64,000 nucleotides of DNA from Acinetobacter rudis (lineage in GTDB: Bacteria > Pseudomonadota > Gammaproteobacteria > Pseudomonadales > Moraxellaceae), in NCBI RefSeq assembly GCF_000829675.1, contig NZ_BBRX01000008.1:1-64000 (forward strand), written 5' to 3'. Shown in pieces: positions 53,776-63,302 of the stretch; position 1 is the stretch's first letter, and the number at the start of each line of letters is the position of its first letter. The notes under the pieces were generated by a model that had not been told where the DNA came from, ran no database searches, and saw only the letters and a list, made by a program, of their open reading frames with translations. The position numbers and the translations under genes are program-made.

Positions 53776-55950
53776 CTAGAACGACATGGTTTGACTTTCT
53801 AACTCAAAACGATACTGTAAGCGTTGTAGCTGAATGAGCAGATGTCGGCATTGCAGTAAATAATGCGCTAAGTTATTGGTTTTGAGTAATAGATCACATT
53901 GCTGTGCAATCAGACTTAAACCCAAATCCTCATACTGTTGGCGATAATGCATCAGTTTTTCTTGATCAAGAGGATCAAGCTGAGCTCGGCCAATATTGGC
54001 ATAAAATGCCAGCAATCCTTGGCTATGTTGTAACAGTAGTTCAAGTGGTGTGTAGTGAAGACCTGCTTGCCATTGCTTTTTCTGTTTGAGCATTTTTTCA
54101 ATGCGTCCAGCAATAAGTTCAAAGACATTGGCTTTGGGTGGGCGCGGTGGATAGTGAAAGTCCAAGCTAAAAATACTCAGGCCATCTTTTTTCTCTAAGA
54201 TTAGACTACATGGGATCAAACGCGCACGTTGTTGACTAAGGTCAATACGAACTAAGGTTGCTACTGGTTTTGAATTAAAGATCAGACTGTTAAAATGTCT
54301 TAAGCGATTTTCATAGTTTTTTTCTACAGGCATGCTCAATTTTAAACTCTGCCCATGGCTGTCTATGACTCGACATTCAAAACACTGTTCAAGCTCATTG
54401 AGTTCTGGTTTTTCAATTTCCTGATGACGCAGTAAAACATAGCGCTGCGTATTACGGCTTACACTGGAGCTTGGACGGATTAAGGCGTCTAGTTGTTGCC
54501 AGTCATTGATGGCCAGACCAGGCTGATCCAGTTGTTCTAAACTAAGTTGTTTAAATTCAGATTTTTCAACAAACCGTGTTTCACTACTCGCACTTAAGCG
54601 AGAGTTATCACTCATTTTTGCCTGAGTGAGTTCCAGTTGATGTTGCAGTAAATAATCGACATTACTGCCCCAGATGCCACTTTGAGCAGCACTGTTTTTA
54701 TCAAAAGTTGTATCTAAATGATTTGCTCGAGCCTGAGTCACTTCATAATGCTGTTTTTGTTCAGCATCCCAATAATAAAGACTCAATCCACGGGCACCAC
54801 TGTCAAGTTGCCACCATTCACAGCCCAGTGGAATTAAGTGAGCAAATTGTTGCTGTTGATAATCACGCTGTGTACTACCTTTGAGCTGTTTGAGTACTTC
54901 AGGCTGTTGCTGATTAGTAATAAGCGCAGCTAAATATGCATAAAAATAAGCGAGTTGATCAAAGACTTGATGTTCATCAACTTGATGATCATCTTCACTT
55001 AAAAATTGACGCATGATGCCATGCAGTTGACGTAGTTCAGAAGCAAGACGGGGTAAGTTTTGTGCACGTGCCTGCATATTTAAAATATGTAAGGCAAGGA
55101 CGGATTCATGTGCAATATGCGAGAGACCCTGACGCATAAAGTGTTGAGTAATCTGTTGTAGCTCACCAATTAAAGCCAGATCTTCGACTTCAAGTTGTAC
55201 GGGTGCACTTTGTTCTGCTTCTGTCTGAACAAGATCTTCAGGCCAAGACCAAGTTATTGCATGTTGTTGGAACAACTGTGCCAGACAAGCCAAATGTACC
55301 GCGGCCTGTTGTTTGCTGGGCAGATCAGAAAGCATACCTGCAAAACCTACAGCAGGGAAAAGTTGAATTTTATGCGGGCTAAATTCAGTTAAGAAGCTGA
55401 TTTTATCGGCTTGAATCTCAATCTGACAGTGTTCAGGCTGTTGCTGCCAAGCCAAGAAAAATTGATAGGCTAGACGACGTGTAGCTTTTGTGGTTTTTTT
55501 TAAAATCGCAGCACTATCCAAAGCTAGAGCGGCATTAAGTGTTTGCTGCTGTGCCTGTACAGGATCAATCGTCGGCTGAACAGGTGCTGCAGCAGGTAGT
55601 GTATCTGGGTTGGATGAATCTTCAGTTGTGATATCTGTTGCTACAACAGACGCTGCACTGCCATTAAATTGCTCAGGGTTTTGTTGCATCCATAAGATAC
55701 TACTCAATATATGTTTACAGCAGCCCTGTGCTGAGCAACTACATTCAGCAGTGGCAATGCCTTGTTGATTTAAATGAACTAGATCCTCTTCAACTTGAAA
55801 ACTTAATCGTTGTTGTTGATTGATATCTGTATCCAAGAGGCTTTGATATTGAACTTGGTCGAGTGCTTTTTTGGTACGACGAATCAGGCCTGCATTACTA
55901 TGTAGAGCCAAACTGTCTTCATCATAGTGTAAATAAATCAACCAACTCAT
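53776..55950 (-). CDS. SWIM zinc-finger protein (YehQ-like)
   Basis: About 724-residue protein with an N-terminal SWIM zinc finger: C70-x-C72-x5-C78-x-H80 in AECSCSAQGCCKH. The rest is helix-rich with Gln/Leu-rich segments and no known catalytic motif; a Pro/Thr/Ala-rich linker at about residues 95-130 separates the finger from the main body. SWIM fingers bind DNA or protein. It corresponds to E. coli YehQ. The start at 55950 is chosen because its ATG overlaps the stop of the VWA gene (ATGA), which indicates coupled translation; the frame itself opens further upstream. Next in line is DUF4132. Confidence 0.84.
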   Translation of the reverse strand: MSWLIYLHYDEDSLALHSNAGLIRRTKKALDQVQYQSLLDTDINQQQRLSFQVEEDLVHLNQQGIATAECSCSAQGCCKHILSSILWMQQNPEQFNGSAASVVATDITTEDSSNPDTLPAAAPVQPTIDPVQAQQQTLNAALALDSAAILKKTTKATRRLAYQFFLAWQQQPEHCQIEIQADKISFLTEFSPHKIQLFPAVGFAGMLSDLPSKQQAAVHLACLAQLFQQHAITWSWPEDLVQTEAEQSAPVQLEVEDLALIGELQQITQHFMRQGLSHIAHESVLALHILNMQARAQNLPRLASELRQLHGIMRQFLSEDDHQVDEHQVFDQLAYFYAYLAALITNQQQPEVLKQLKGSTQRDYQQQQFAHLIPLGCEWWQLDSGARGLSLYYWDAEQKQHYEVTQARANHLDTTFDKNSAAQSGIWGSNVDYLLQHQLELTQAKMSDNSRLSASSETRFVEKSEFKQLSLEQLDQPGLAINDWQQLDALIRPSSSVSRNTQRYVLLRHQEIEKPELNELEQCFECRVIDSHGQSLKLSMPVEKNYENRLRHFNSLIFNSKPVATLVRIDLSQQRARLIPCSLILEKKDGLSIFSLDFHYPPRPPKANVFELIAGRIEKMLKQKKQWQAGLHYTPLELLLQHSQGLLAFYANIGRAQLDPLDQEKLMHYRQQYEDLGLSLIAQQCDLLLKTNNLAHYLLQCRHLLIQLQRLQYRFELESQTMSF

Positions 55951-57128
55951 TGCATTACCTCGGCAAACCATGTGGCCAAATGTTCTGGGGTCATGGCTGC
56001 GATCTCCATACCGCGTTGTTGTAGTTGTCCTGCCATATTATGGTCATAGCAAGGGTTAGCATGTTGGTCGAGTGCAGCAAGACCCAATAATTTACAGCCT
56101 TGTTGATGTAAGCTTGCAGTCGTATTCAACATATTTTGCACAGATCCACCTTCTTCAAAGTCACTGATCAGAACTAAAATACTGCGCTGTGGCTGCTTGA
56201 TTTTGGTTGCACAGTATTGCAAGGCCTGTGCGATATGTGTGCCGCCACCCAATTGAATGGTCAATAAGATTTCAACTGGATCGTGCGCCATATGACTCAG
56301 GTCAACGATTTGTGTATCAAATAACACTAAACTCACTTGAACAGCTGGAAGTGCAGCTAAGATGCTGGCGCAAATTGCAGCATACATAATCGAATCCATC
56401 ATCGAACCACTTTGGTCGACACAGAGCACGATTTCCCAAGGTAAATGCTTTTGTACTCGCGCATTAAAATAAGGCGTTTGAATAATCAGTTTTTGTAAAT
56501 CAGCTTGGTAATGTTTGAGGTTTTCGCGAATAGTCCGACGCCAATCGAAGTTTTGTGCTTGTTTAATGGGTGAGCGGCGAAAGCGATGACGTCGACCTTG
56601 TAATGCTTGCAAAAAGTTAGGACGGATCTTTTCTAACATTTCCGCCACAACTTGAGCAATTAAAGTGCGTATAGCATCTTTCATTTCAGCACTCATATGA
56701 CCACGCAGGCTCAGTAAAGCCTTTGCTACATTCGGGCTAGGGTCGAGTTGCTGGATATGTTCTGGACGTTTTAATAAGTCTGACATTTGATAGCGTTCAA
56801 GTGCATGTTTTTGCATACGCTCAAAAGTCGATTTTGGAAATAACTTACGACCTTGATCGAGCCAGTTAATGGCCGTCAATTGAGAAGCATCTAAACTACC
56901 GTGACGGTTCTGTTGTTGAATACCGCGGCGTTTATATTCCTCACGATACAGATAGTCCAGTTGTCGTTCGATTTTTAGTTCTTGGCCTGAGAGCTGGGCC
57001 TCAGCTAGATTTTGATCGGCATATCGACCCAGCATCAAACGCCAACGACGTGCTTGATCGAGAGGATCTTGACTCAGCTTTTCATCAGCACCTTGGTCTA
57101 GGACAGTCGGGTGTAAATCATGCGTCAT
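55947..57128 (-). CDS. VWA-domain protein with MIDAS (YehP-like)
   Basis: 393-residue protein. Residues about 230-390 form a von Willebrand A domain with a complete metal-ion-dependent adhesion site: D238-x-S240-x-S242 (VDQSGSM), Thr297 (GGTH) and Asp323 (ISDFEEGG). The N-terminal part is helical and positively charged (ERQLDYLYREEYKRRG, RRHRFRRSPIKQ). VWA proteins next to MoxR ATPases act as adaptors between the ATPase and its client. It corresponds to E. coli YehP. Its start overlaps the DUF5682 end by 11 bases and its end overlaps the SWIM gene start, so the four genes are translationally linked. Confidence 0.88.
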   Translation of the reverse strand: MTHDLHPTVLDQGADEKLSQDPLDQARRWRLMLGRYADQNLAEAQLSGQELKIERQLDYLYREEYKRRGIQQQNRHGSLDASQLTAINWLDQGRKLFPKSTFERMQKHALERYQMSDLLKRPEHIQQLDPSPNVAKALLSLRGHMSAEMKDAIRTLIAQVVAEMLEKIRPNFLQALQGRRHRFRRSPIKQAQNFDWRRTIRENLKHYQADLQKLIIQTPYFNARVQKHLPWEIVLCVDQSGSMMDSIMYAAICASILAALPAVQVSLVLFDTQIVDLSHMAHDPVEILLTIQLGGGTHIAQALQYCATKIKQPQRSILVLISDFEEGGSVQNMLNTTASLHQQGCKLLGLAALDQHANPCYDHNMAGQLQQRGMEIAAMTPEHLATWFAEVMQ

Positions 57129-59685
57129 GATGAGTTTCCTGTAGCGGAGCTATATGGCTCTCTTGTTTTAACCAGTCGAGTAGATGGTCATCTGCCAGTA
57201 TTTGTTGGAGCTGTTGATTAAGCGCAACGCCTTCGAGTACTTGTTGTTCACTCAAATGACTAAATACCTGATCCAAAATCACTTCTTGGCTAAGACCTGA
57301 AAGCTCTGCAATGCGCTCTGCAATTTGTCGCGTTTGCTTCGGATTGAACTGACTAAAGGCAAAACGTAAGTCTGGCAGAATGCGAATAAAGAGGTCATCA
57401 GACCATTGGTTCACCAGTTGGAACAGCGCATCAATGGCAATATGAGATTGCACAAAAATCTCAGGGGCAATGTGCAACATCCCTTGCAAATACTGCACAG
57501 CCTCTTCTGCATCACTGCCAGTTGCGAAGCTCAGCTGTAATTCATCGGTGAGCTCTTGCTGTTGAATGTACTGATCTAAAAAACGAAGTACATCTACAGC
57601 ACCTTTAAGTTTACTGAGATGGTTCTGACGCAGTTGATCAAGATCAATCTGTTGATACATCAAAGGTAGTAATTGTATTGCTGTAGTTTTCAACTGTTCA
57701 TCAGTAAGCTGTGGTGCAATTTGTTGTTGCACGTTAATGATGTGTTCGTGCAAGTGCTTGAGATGCTTTAGGTTATCCTCTATTTTTTCTTCATGACTAT
57801 CATAAAGTTGATCGAGCAGATAACAGGCTTGTTGCAGTGCTAAAATCAGACTGTGTTGTAGCTGCTGTTCGGGTAGTTGCAGTAACTGACGGCCATGCCA
57901 GAGATAATACAGCTGCTGTGCAGCAGAAATCACCGAACCTAGGTTTTGATCACTTTGTAAAAATTGCTCAAGTTGCTGATTAAGCACTTCAAGCTGTTGC
58001 TTAAGTCCTAAGCGACAGGCCAGAGCAAGTAATTTAGCCGTTTCTACAGCAGATTGACCTAGACCTTGGCTTTGATTGTGATCCTGTTGTAGAACCAACT
58101 TTCGTATCGCAATTTTTTCGAGTTGATCACCTTGTTCAGACAATTCAATTAAACGTGCTTCAACACTAGGTGTCCAAGCATAGCGCCATTCTTCAAACAG
58201 TAAATCCAGTCCAGCACCTAAGACGTAGTCGGGGCCAGAGAGACGCTGTGCAAATCCACAGTCGACATAGTTGAGTAGATGTAAAAATTGACTAATCTGT
58301 TGATGCAGCGGCTTACGGTAAACATCGAGTTTACGTTGTCGTTTTAACGTGTCTGTTAAGTTAAAGCGGAATTTACTGATCTGTTGGTAAACATTGTCCA
58401 CTAGAGCTGGGCGATGCTGGTCTGGCGGAACCTGACCTAATGCTTGTCCACCTAAAAATAGATAAATCTGCTGAAATAAGTGCTGTTGACCATCTTCAAG
58501 CTCACCTTTGACTAAAGCACTTTGTAGCGCATCGAGTAAGTCGTAACGACTAGGGCGATAATGCCCACGTAACTCAGCCAATTGCCATGCTATTTCCGCT
58601 GTGTGTTTAATCGCAAGAAATGTGTTGATGTCTAAGCATTTTTCGCTATCTAAATGATGGCAAAGCTGACTGAGATAGCAGAGCAGATTGTGTTCAAGTT
58701 GTGGTTGTAATTCTGTATCAGCCCCAACTTGATTAAGTTCCTGCCATAACTGTTGATAATACGCTGGTGAGGGCATCCCTGAGGCATAGCCATTGAGGGC
58801 GTCAAGGCGGTCAAAGCTGTAACGGATCAGCCAAGCTTGTTCTTGCCAATTGGCTTGGGTTGCTTTGAGTTGATGGCGTTGGGTGTTTTTTTGACTCAGT
58901 AACTCAATCAGGGCGAGGGTATGGAAGCCACCTGTGATGACAAGAATACGGTGTTCAGGTGCGATCGCGGCTTCAATGTGTTGCCACATACAATCTTCAC
59001 GATGCAATGAACCATCTTGTAATAGTACATCTGTTTCATAGTCTAAACGGGCGAAGGCACACCAACTAAATACTTCATTAAAAAAGTTTTCCGCTTGAGC
59101 AAGTTGATGAGCTGGCTGTAATTCAAAGAGATGATCCCAGAGTTCATCATGATTACGGCAGTGTAAGCGCTGTGCTAAACGTTGGATATATTGGCTATGT
59201 GCTAAATAGCGTTCAGACATTAAGGAGCGTTGAGCAATATCAAGTTTTTGAGACTGATCAAGTGCACTTTGTTTCGCCCATGATAGATCAATAAACTTTA
59301 GCTCAGCGCCTATCGCTTTAGCTTGTTGTAGTGCAACCCATTCTGGTGAGTACTGACAAAATGGAAAATAGGCCGAGGCTAAGTTAGGTTGTTGATCCTC
59401 TGATTCACTGGTCTTTTGTGCAGGACGAGCCTGAGCAAAGATCGCAACTGGTGGTGCTGTATCTTGATTAAGTAAACTTGGCAGTAAAAAATCAAAACTG
59501 TCAGGTCCTTCGATGAGGATGTGCGTTGGTTTGAGCTGTTCAATATAGTGTTGTAGTGCATAGGCACATGCTGGACTATGGTGACGAACTGGTGCAAAAA
59601 ATATATTTTGCAAAGCCAGTTGCTCTTTAGCCTGCATCGCTTGTGTTAAACGTTCAGGCCAGATGGCATTTTGAGTATCTGTCAT
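57118..59685 (-). CDS. DUF5682 family protein (YehM-like)
   Basis: 855-residue soluble protein of DUF5682, the E. coli YehM type. The N-terminus has the family hallmark FAPVRHHSPACAYAL followed by THILIEGPDSFDFLLPSLL. A middle region contains VITGGFHTLALIELL, and the remainder is helical, very rich in Gln and Leu. No catalytic residues can be assigned, although the conserved His pair and the EGP motif suggest an enzyme-like N-terminal domain. The start ATG 59685 lies 2 bases after the MoxR stop. It overlaps the VWA gene at its end. The function is unknown; the fixed link with MoxR/VWA/SWIM suggests a shared complex. Confidence 0.85.
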   Translation of the reverse strand: MTDTQNAIWPERLTQAMQAKEQLALQNIFFAPVRHHSPACAYALQHYIEQLKPTHILIEGPDSFDFLLPSLLNQDTAPPVAIFAQARPAQKTSESEDQQPNLASAYFPFCQYSPEWVALQQAKAIGAELKFIDLSWAKQSALDQSQKLDIAQRSLMSERYLAHSQYIQRLAQRLHCRNHDELWDHLFELQPAHQLAQAENFFNEVFSWCAFARLDYETDVLLQDGSLHREDCMWQHIEAAIAPEHRILVITGGFHTLALIELLSQKNTQRHQLKATQANWQEQAWLIRYSFDRLDALNGYASGMPSPAYYQQLWQELNQVGADTELQPQLEHNLLCYLSQLCHHLDSEKCLDINTFLAIKHTAEIAWQLAELRGHYRPSRYDLLDALQSALVKGELEDGQQHLFQQIYLFLGGQALGQVPPDQHRPALVDNVYQQISKFRFNLTDTLKRQRKLDVYRKPLHQQISQFLHLLNYVDCGFAQRLSGPDYVLGAGLDLLFEEWRYAWTPSVEARLIELSEQGDQLEKIAIRKLVLQQDHNQSQGLGQSAVETAKLLALACRLGLKQQLEVLNQQLEQFLQSDQNLGSVISAAQQLYYLWHGRQLLQLPEQQLQHSLILALQQACYLLDQLYDSHEEKIEDNLKHLKHLHEHIINVQQQIAPQLTDEQLKTTAIQLLPLMYQQIDLDQLRQNHLSKLKGAVDVLRFLDQYIQQQELTDELQLSFATGSDAEEAVQYLQGMLHIAPEIFVQSHIAIDALFQLVNQWSDDLFIRILPDLRFAFSQFNPKQTRQIAERIAELSGLSQEVILDQVFSHLSEQQVLEGVALNQQLQQILADDHLLDWLKQESHIAPLQETHHDA

Positions 59686-59687
59686 GC

Positions 59688-60785
59688 TTAGAACTCACGA
59701 GCAGCCTGATAAAATGCTTTCCAGTCCGAGTCTTGGCGCGCGCGTTCTTTGGCTACTGTGTCGATATAGTATTTCAAACGTTTAACATCATCAGGGTTAT
59801 CTTTAAAGACAACCCCCAATAATTGTTGAGCAATATTTTCAGCACGCAGTACGCCATCACCTAAGTAAATTGCTTGTAAGCCTGCTGCATGGGCAATATT
59901 CACAGCTTCAGCGGTAGACATTACTGCATCAGGTGTTTTTAAGTTGGCGCCTTGTAGACTTTGTCCTGTACGCAATTCATTAAATATGGTCACTAAAAGT
60001 TCAATAACAGGCAGCTTGATTTGCAGCTCACTATGCAACTCAGCCAACTGTTGTTTGAGTTGTAGTTGAACCAATTCGATTTCAAATGCTCGATCTTGGA
60101 TTGGTTTTACAGTCTCAAAGTTAAAACGACGTTTCAGTGCCGAAGACATTTCGTGTACACCGCGGTCACGTAAGTTGGCAGTAGCGATAATATTAAAACC
60201 TTGTTGTGCATAAAGGCTGTAATCTTGGCCCATCTCAGGAATCATCATTTGTTTTTCAGACAACAATGACACAAGTACATCTTGTATTTCAGCAGGGCAG
60301 CGGGTGATTTCCTCAAAACGAGCAATATGACCTTGGCGCATTGCATGGAAAATTGGTGAGGCGATAAGGGATTTTTCTGAAGGGCCTTCTGCGAGAAGTA
60401 AAGCATAGTTCCATGAATATTTAATATGGTCTTCAGTTGTTCCTGCCGTGCCTTGTACTGTGTATTGTGAGCTACCACTTATCGCTGTACTGAAAAGCTC
60501 AGAAAGCATCGATTTTGCGGTACCTGGTTCACCTACAAGCATAAGACCTTGATTTCCCATCAAAGTAACAAGTGCTCTGTCGACCAAGGCATCATCGCCA
60601 TAAAACTTTTTTTGAATATCGAGTGTCGCATCACCTAAGATAAAACGACGTACTGCGTGGGCAGAAAGTTTCCAACCCTGAGGTTTGCGTCCTTTGTCTT
60701 GTTCCTGAAGACGTTGTAATTCATCTTGATATTTTTGTTCAGCGCTAAGTTTAAGTTGATTTGAAGGCAAAGTGTTTGAAGTCAT
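59688..60785 (-). CDS. MoxR-type AAA+ ATPase (YehL-like)
   Basis: 365-residue AAA+ ATPase of the MoxR group, corresponding to E. coli YehL. Walker A is GEPGTAKS (residues 85-92), the Walker B region is ARFEEITRCP (about 155-164), sensor 1 is Asn204 (TANLRDRG), and the arginine-finger region is SALKRRFNFE. The N-terminal 40 residues are polar and helical. MoxR ATPases act as chaperone-like remodelers together with VWA partners. It is the first gene of the minus-strand cluster, so the promoter should lie in 60786-61201. Its ATG at 60785 has no strong Shine-Dalgarno, an oddity for the lead gene. Confidence 0.92.
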   Translation of the reverse strand: MTSNTLPSNQLKLSAEQKYQDELQRLQEQDKGRKPQGWKLSAHAVRRFILGDATLDIQKKFYGDDALVDRALVTLMGNQGLMLVGEPGTAKSMLSELFSTAISGSSQYTVQGTAGTTEDHIKYSWNYALLLAEGPSEKSLIASPIFHAMRQGHIARFEEITRCPAEIQDVLVSLLSEKQMMIPEMGQDYSLYAQQGFNIIATANLRDRGVHEMSSALKRRFNFETVKPIQDRAFEIELVQLQLKQQLAELHSELQIKLPVIELLVTIFNELRTGQSLQGANLKTPDAVMSTAEAVNIAHAAGLQAIYLGDGVLRAENIAQQLLGVVFKDNPDDVKRLKYYIDTVAKERARQDSDWKAFYQAAREF

Positions 60786-61201
60786 GTGTAGGCTATATAA
60801 GTTAAATCTAGGGTTGAAATCATAATAACAGCAGTTGAGAAAATAAACAGATGCTAAAAAACATACTGCGACAAGTTGTGTCAGAGTGGAATAAAGGTGT
60901 TAAATGTAGCTGCAGTCTAAGTTTATTAATTGACTTTTTTACAAAAAAAGTCCAGTTTAGTTAGCGAATATTCCCATTTTTATGATGGCATTCTTCAATA
61001 GATGGCACTCAGTTTGTTGAGCCTTTCCCCGTATCGTGGGAGCTCTTAACGTTGCTGCAGGATCAGTGTTTAATTAAGATGAGCTAATTTTGCAGTTATC
61101 CCTTGGATCAGTTAAGTGCTTTAAAAGTCAAAACACTTTGTAATATCAACGGATGCCAATGAAACTTTTAAAAATAAGTAAAATATTGCAGAGAGGTATA
61201 T
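60786..61201. other. Divergent intergenic region (MoxR ATPase / EcsC-like)
   Basis: About 415 bases, AT-rich, between two divergent starts. It holds an A/T hairpin (GACTTTTTT at 60932-60940 with AAAAAAAGTC at 60943-60952) and a direct repeat GGATCAGT (61060 and 61106 areas). Promoters for both genes should lie here. I see no ORF or known regulatory motif. Confidence 0.4.
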
Positions 61202-62596
61202 ATGTCGAAGTCAGCATCTCAAGCATCAGGTCTTTTAGATTCAGCAATTTCATTTGCAAAAAAAATTACGCAGTCTGGTGTTGAAACACTTAATCATTTC
61301 TCTCCTGCAGTGACACCATTGGATCAGGCACCTGATCAGCGATCGTCCATCGAAGGGCAGGCGCGTAATACTTATAATTTTGATAAAAAAAATTATGCCC
61401 AACCGCAACATATGATTCGTGAGCATTTACCTCGAATATCGAGTCAAATTTTAGGCAAACATTATAGTCGTATGAGCAAGTTCGGGCAGATGATTTCACC
61501 TGAGTTAAATGAAAAGGTGGCGAATTATTTCTTTGAATATTTAAATGAATGGGTATCTAAACAAAGTGCAGTTGCGGACTTGCTTGAAGAAGTCGGGGCT
61601 AAAAACCTTGCTGAGCTACGTCAGGATATGCAGCGCTCACAACGAATTAGTTTGGCCTTAAGTAATCAAAATAAAGTTATTGCCGCTGTATTAGGTGCAG
61701 TCACGGGTGCTACAGGTGTTGTCGGGGCTGCGGTGGATGTGCCGACGTCCTTACTGCTGGCACTAAAAAGCATCTATCAAACGGGTCGGGCCTATGGCTT
61801 TGAATTAAATGCTGAAGATTACAACGTTGTTGAATATATTTTTAAGCATGTCGATATGGGAAGCGTGGCTGAAAAGCAGGCTTTATTGGCAGCCATTAGA
61901 GCATTTTCACAGATGTTGGTCTCCCATGATTTAAGCCAGTTACAGCAGTTAATGGGTTCAAGTAATGATTTGGCACCACTTAAGGCATGGTTAAGCAATA
62001 GTAAACATGTTCCTACATGGCTTCAATCTGAGCCAACAGATGAGTGGAGTGCGCTTTCCGTATTGGCTAAGTTCACGCCAGTTTTTGGGATGGGAGTGGG
62101 GGCGCTATATAGTTGTCACTTAGTTACTGATGCAACAAATAAGGCTCAGGAAATATTTTCTGAAGCACGTGAGTATTTACATCGCCATCCTGAACACGAT
62201 CTAGATCCTTTATCAGCATATTTGGCACAACAACATAACCGTATTAAAAGTATTAATACACTACAAAATGTTGCGCAAAAAGAGCAGGGTCATCCTGAAG
62301 CATTGACTGATCATGCGCCTGATCGCATTGAACCTGTAGAGGATTTAACAATAGTCACTGAAAGTAAGCCAACAGAGGCCACAAGTGAAACTCAGGAATC
62401 CTCGTCTGAGCTCGATGTAAAAAATGGGGCCGTAAATTCAGAAAAATCGCAAGAAAAGCCGAAACTTGTAGCACAGGAAGCAAACAAAACAATTCAAGCA
62501 GAGTCTGAGCAGCCCGCTGACAAAACCAAAGCAACGACAACAAAAACAACACGTAAACGTGCAGTTAAAAAGCCAACAGATACACCTAAAAACTAG
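61202..62596 (+). CDS. EcsC family protein with basic disordered tail
   Basis: 464-residue protein of the EcsC family. The EcsC domain spans about residues 60-330, with the hydrophobic glycine-rich core AVLGAVTGATGVVGAAVDVP and the following SLLLALKSIYQTGRAYGFEL. The C-terminal ~130 residues are disordered, first acidic and then Lys/Thr-rich (TKATTTKTTRKRAVKKPTD), possibly binding nucleic acid or membrane. EcsC proteins are poorly understood; the name comes from a B. subtilis ABC transporter operon. It has AGAGAGG upstream of ATG 61202. It is divergent from the yeh-type cluster and followed by the str operon. Confidence 0.83.
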   Translation: MSKSASQASGLLDSAISFAKKITQSGVETLNHFSPAVTPLDQAPDQRSSIEGQARNTYNFDKKNYAQPQHMIREHLPRISSQILGKHYSRMSKFGQMISPELNEKVANYFFEYLNEWVSKQSAVADLLEEVGAKNLAELRQDMQRSQRISLALSNQNKVIAAVLGAVTGATGVVGAAVDVPTSLLLALKSIYQTGRAYGFELNAEDYNVVEYIFKHVDMGSVAEKQALLAAIRAFSQMLVSHDLSQLQQLMGSSNDLAPLKAWLSNSKHVPTWLQSEPTDEWSALSVLAKFTPVFGMGVGALYSCHLVTDATNKAQEIFSEAREYLHRHPEHDLDPLSAYLAQQHNRIKSINTLQNVAQKEQGHPEALTDHAPDRIEPVEDLTIVTESKPTEATSETQESSSELDVKNGAVNSEKSQEKPKLVAQEANKTIQAESEQPADKTKATTTKTTRKRAVKKPTDTPKN

Positions 62597-62662
62597 TATT
62601 TTTATGCCGAACTCCTCGCAAAAATCAATAGACTGTACTGCATATTTTGCACTTACGGTCTG

Positions 62663-62691
62663 TTGACCATTTATCCTTCTTCGCTTACAAT
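62663..62691 (+). promoter_or_regulatory. Predicted sigma-70 promoter of rpsL (str operon)
   Basis: TTGACC (62663-62668) and TACAAT (62686-62691) separated by exactly 17 bases, each one mismatch from consensus. Transcription would start about 62697-62699, directly at a hairpin. Confidence 0.75.
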
Positions 62692-62697
62692 TGCATG

Positions 62698-62729
62698 CCG
62701 CCAAAAAGTCGTCTTTTTGGTGGTTTTTT
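62698..62729 (+). terminator. Terminator-like hairpin at the 5' end of the rpsL leader
   Basis: CCGCCAAAAAG (62698-62708), loop TCGT, CTTTTTGGTGG (62713-62723), then T6 (62724-62729), 20 bases before rpsL. It could terminate transcripts coming from ecsC, attenuate str transcription, or protect the 5' end of the rpsL mRNA. Confidence 0.75.
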
Positions 62730-62749
62730 AACAACGGGAGAATTGCCAT

Positions 62750-63124
62750 ATGGCAACAACAAATCAGCTGATCCGTAAGGGTCGTACAACTTTGGTTGAA
62801 AAATCAAAAGTTCCTGCGTTGAAGGCTTGCCCACAACGTCGTGGTGTGTGTACACGTGTTTATACAACTACACCTAAAAAACCTAACTCAGCAATGCGTA
62901 AAGTTTGCCGTGTTCGCTTAACTTCAGGTTTTGAAGTTTCTAGCTACATCGGTGGTGAAGGTCATAACCTACAAGAGCACAGTGTTGTTCTTATCCGTGG
63001 TGGTCGTGTTAAAGACTTACCAGGTGTACGTTACCATACCGTTCGTGGTTCTTTAGACTGTGCTGGCGTGAAAGATCGTAACCAGTCACGTTCTAAATAC
63101 GGTGCTAAACGTCCTAAGAAATAA
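62750..63124 (+). CDS. rpsL: 30S ribosomal protein S12
   Basis: 124-residue ribosomal protein S12 of the decoding centre. Conserved blocks are [40 protein letters not shown] (with Lys43-region, TPKKPN, where streptomycin-resistance changes occur) and [20 protein letters not shown] (Lys88-region upstream). The [12 protein letters not shown] and [11 protein letters not shown] segments appear wild-type. GGGAG lies upstream of ATG 62750. It leads the str operon rpsL-rpsG-fusA. Confidence 0.98.
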
Positions 63125-63243
63125 TCTTAGGCTTTAGAACTGCAATCCTTTATCGTCTCGCTTGTTTGATTGCTGCATACAGATTTTTTAAAATTTGGTT
63201 TGTAAAAATTCAAGCGACGTGTAGTAAGGCCAGCGAACGGTAC

Positions 63244-63284
63244 ATGACACTTTGTACTACTGCTGGATTATCCTGAAGTGTCAT
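63244..63284 (+). promoter_or_regulatory. Hairpin before rpsG (possible S7 autoregulation site)
   Basis: ATGACACTT (63244-63252) and AAGTGTCAT (63276-63284) form a perfect 9-bp stem with a 23-base loop, ending 18 bases before rpsG. In E. coli, S7 binds the rpsL-rpsG intergenic region to control translation; this could be the equivalent, but the structure is not the same. Confidence 0.45.
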
Positions 63285-63302
63285 ATTTATAGGTGTATTA
63301 AA

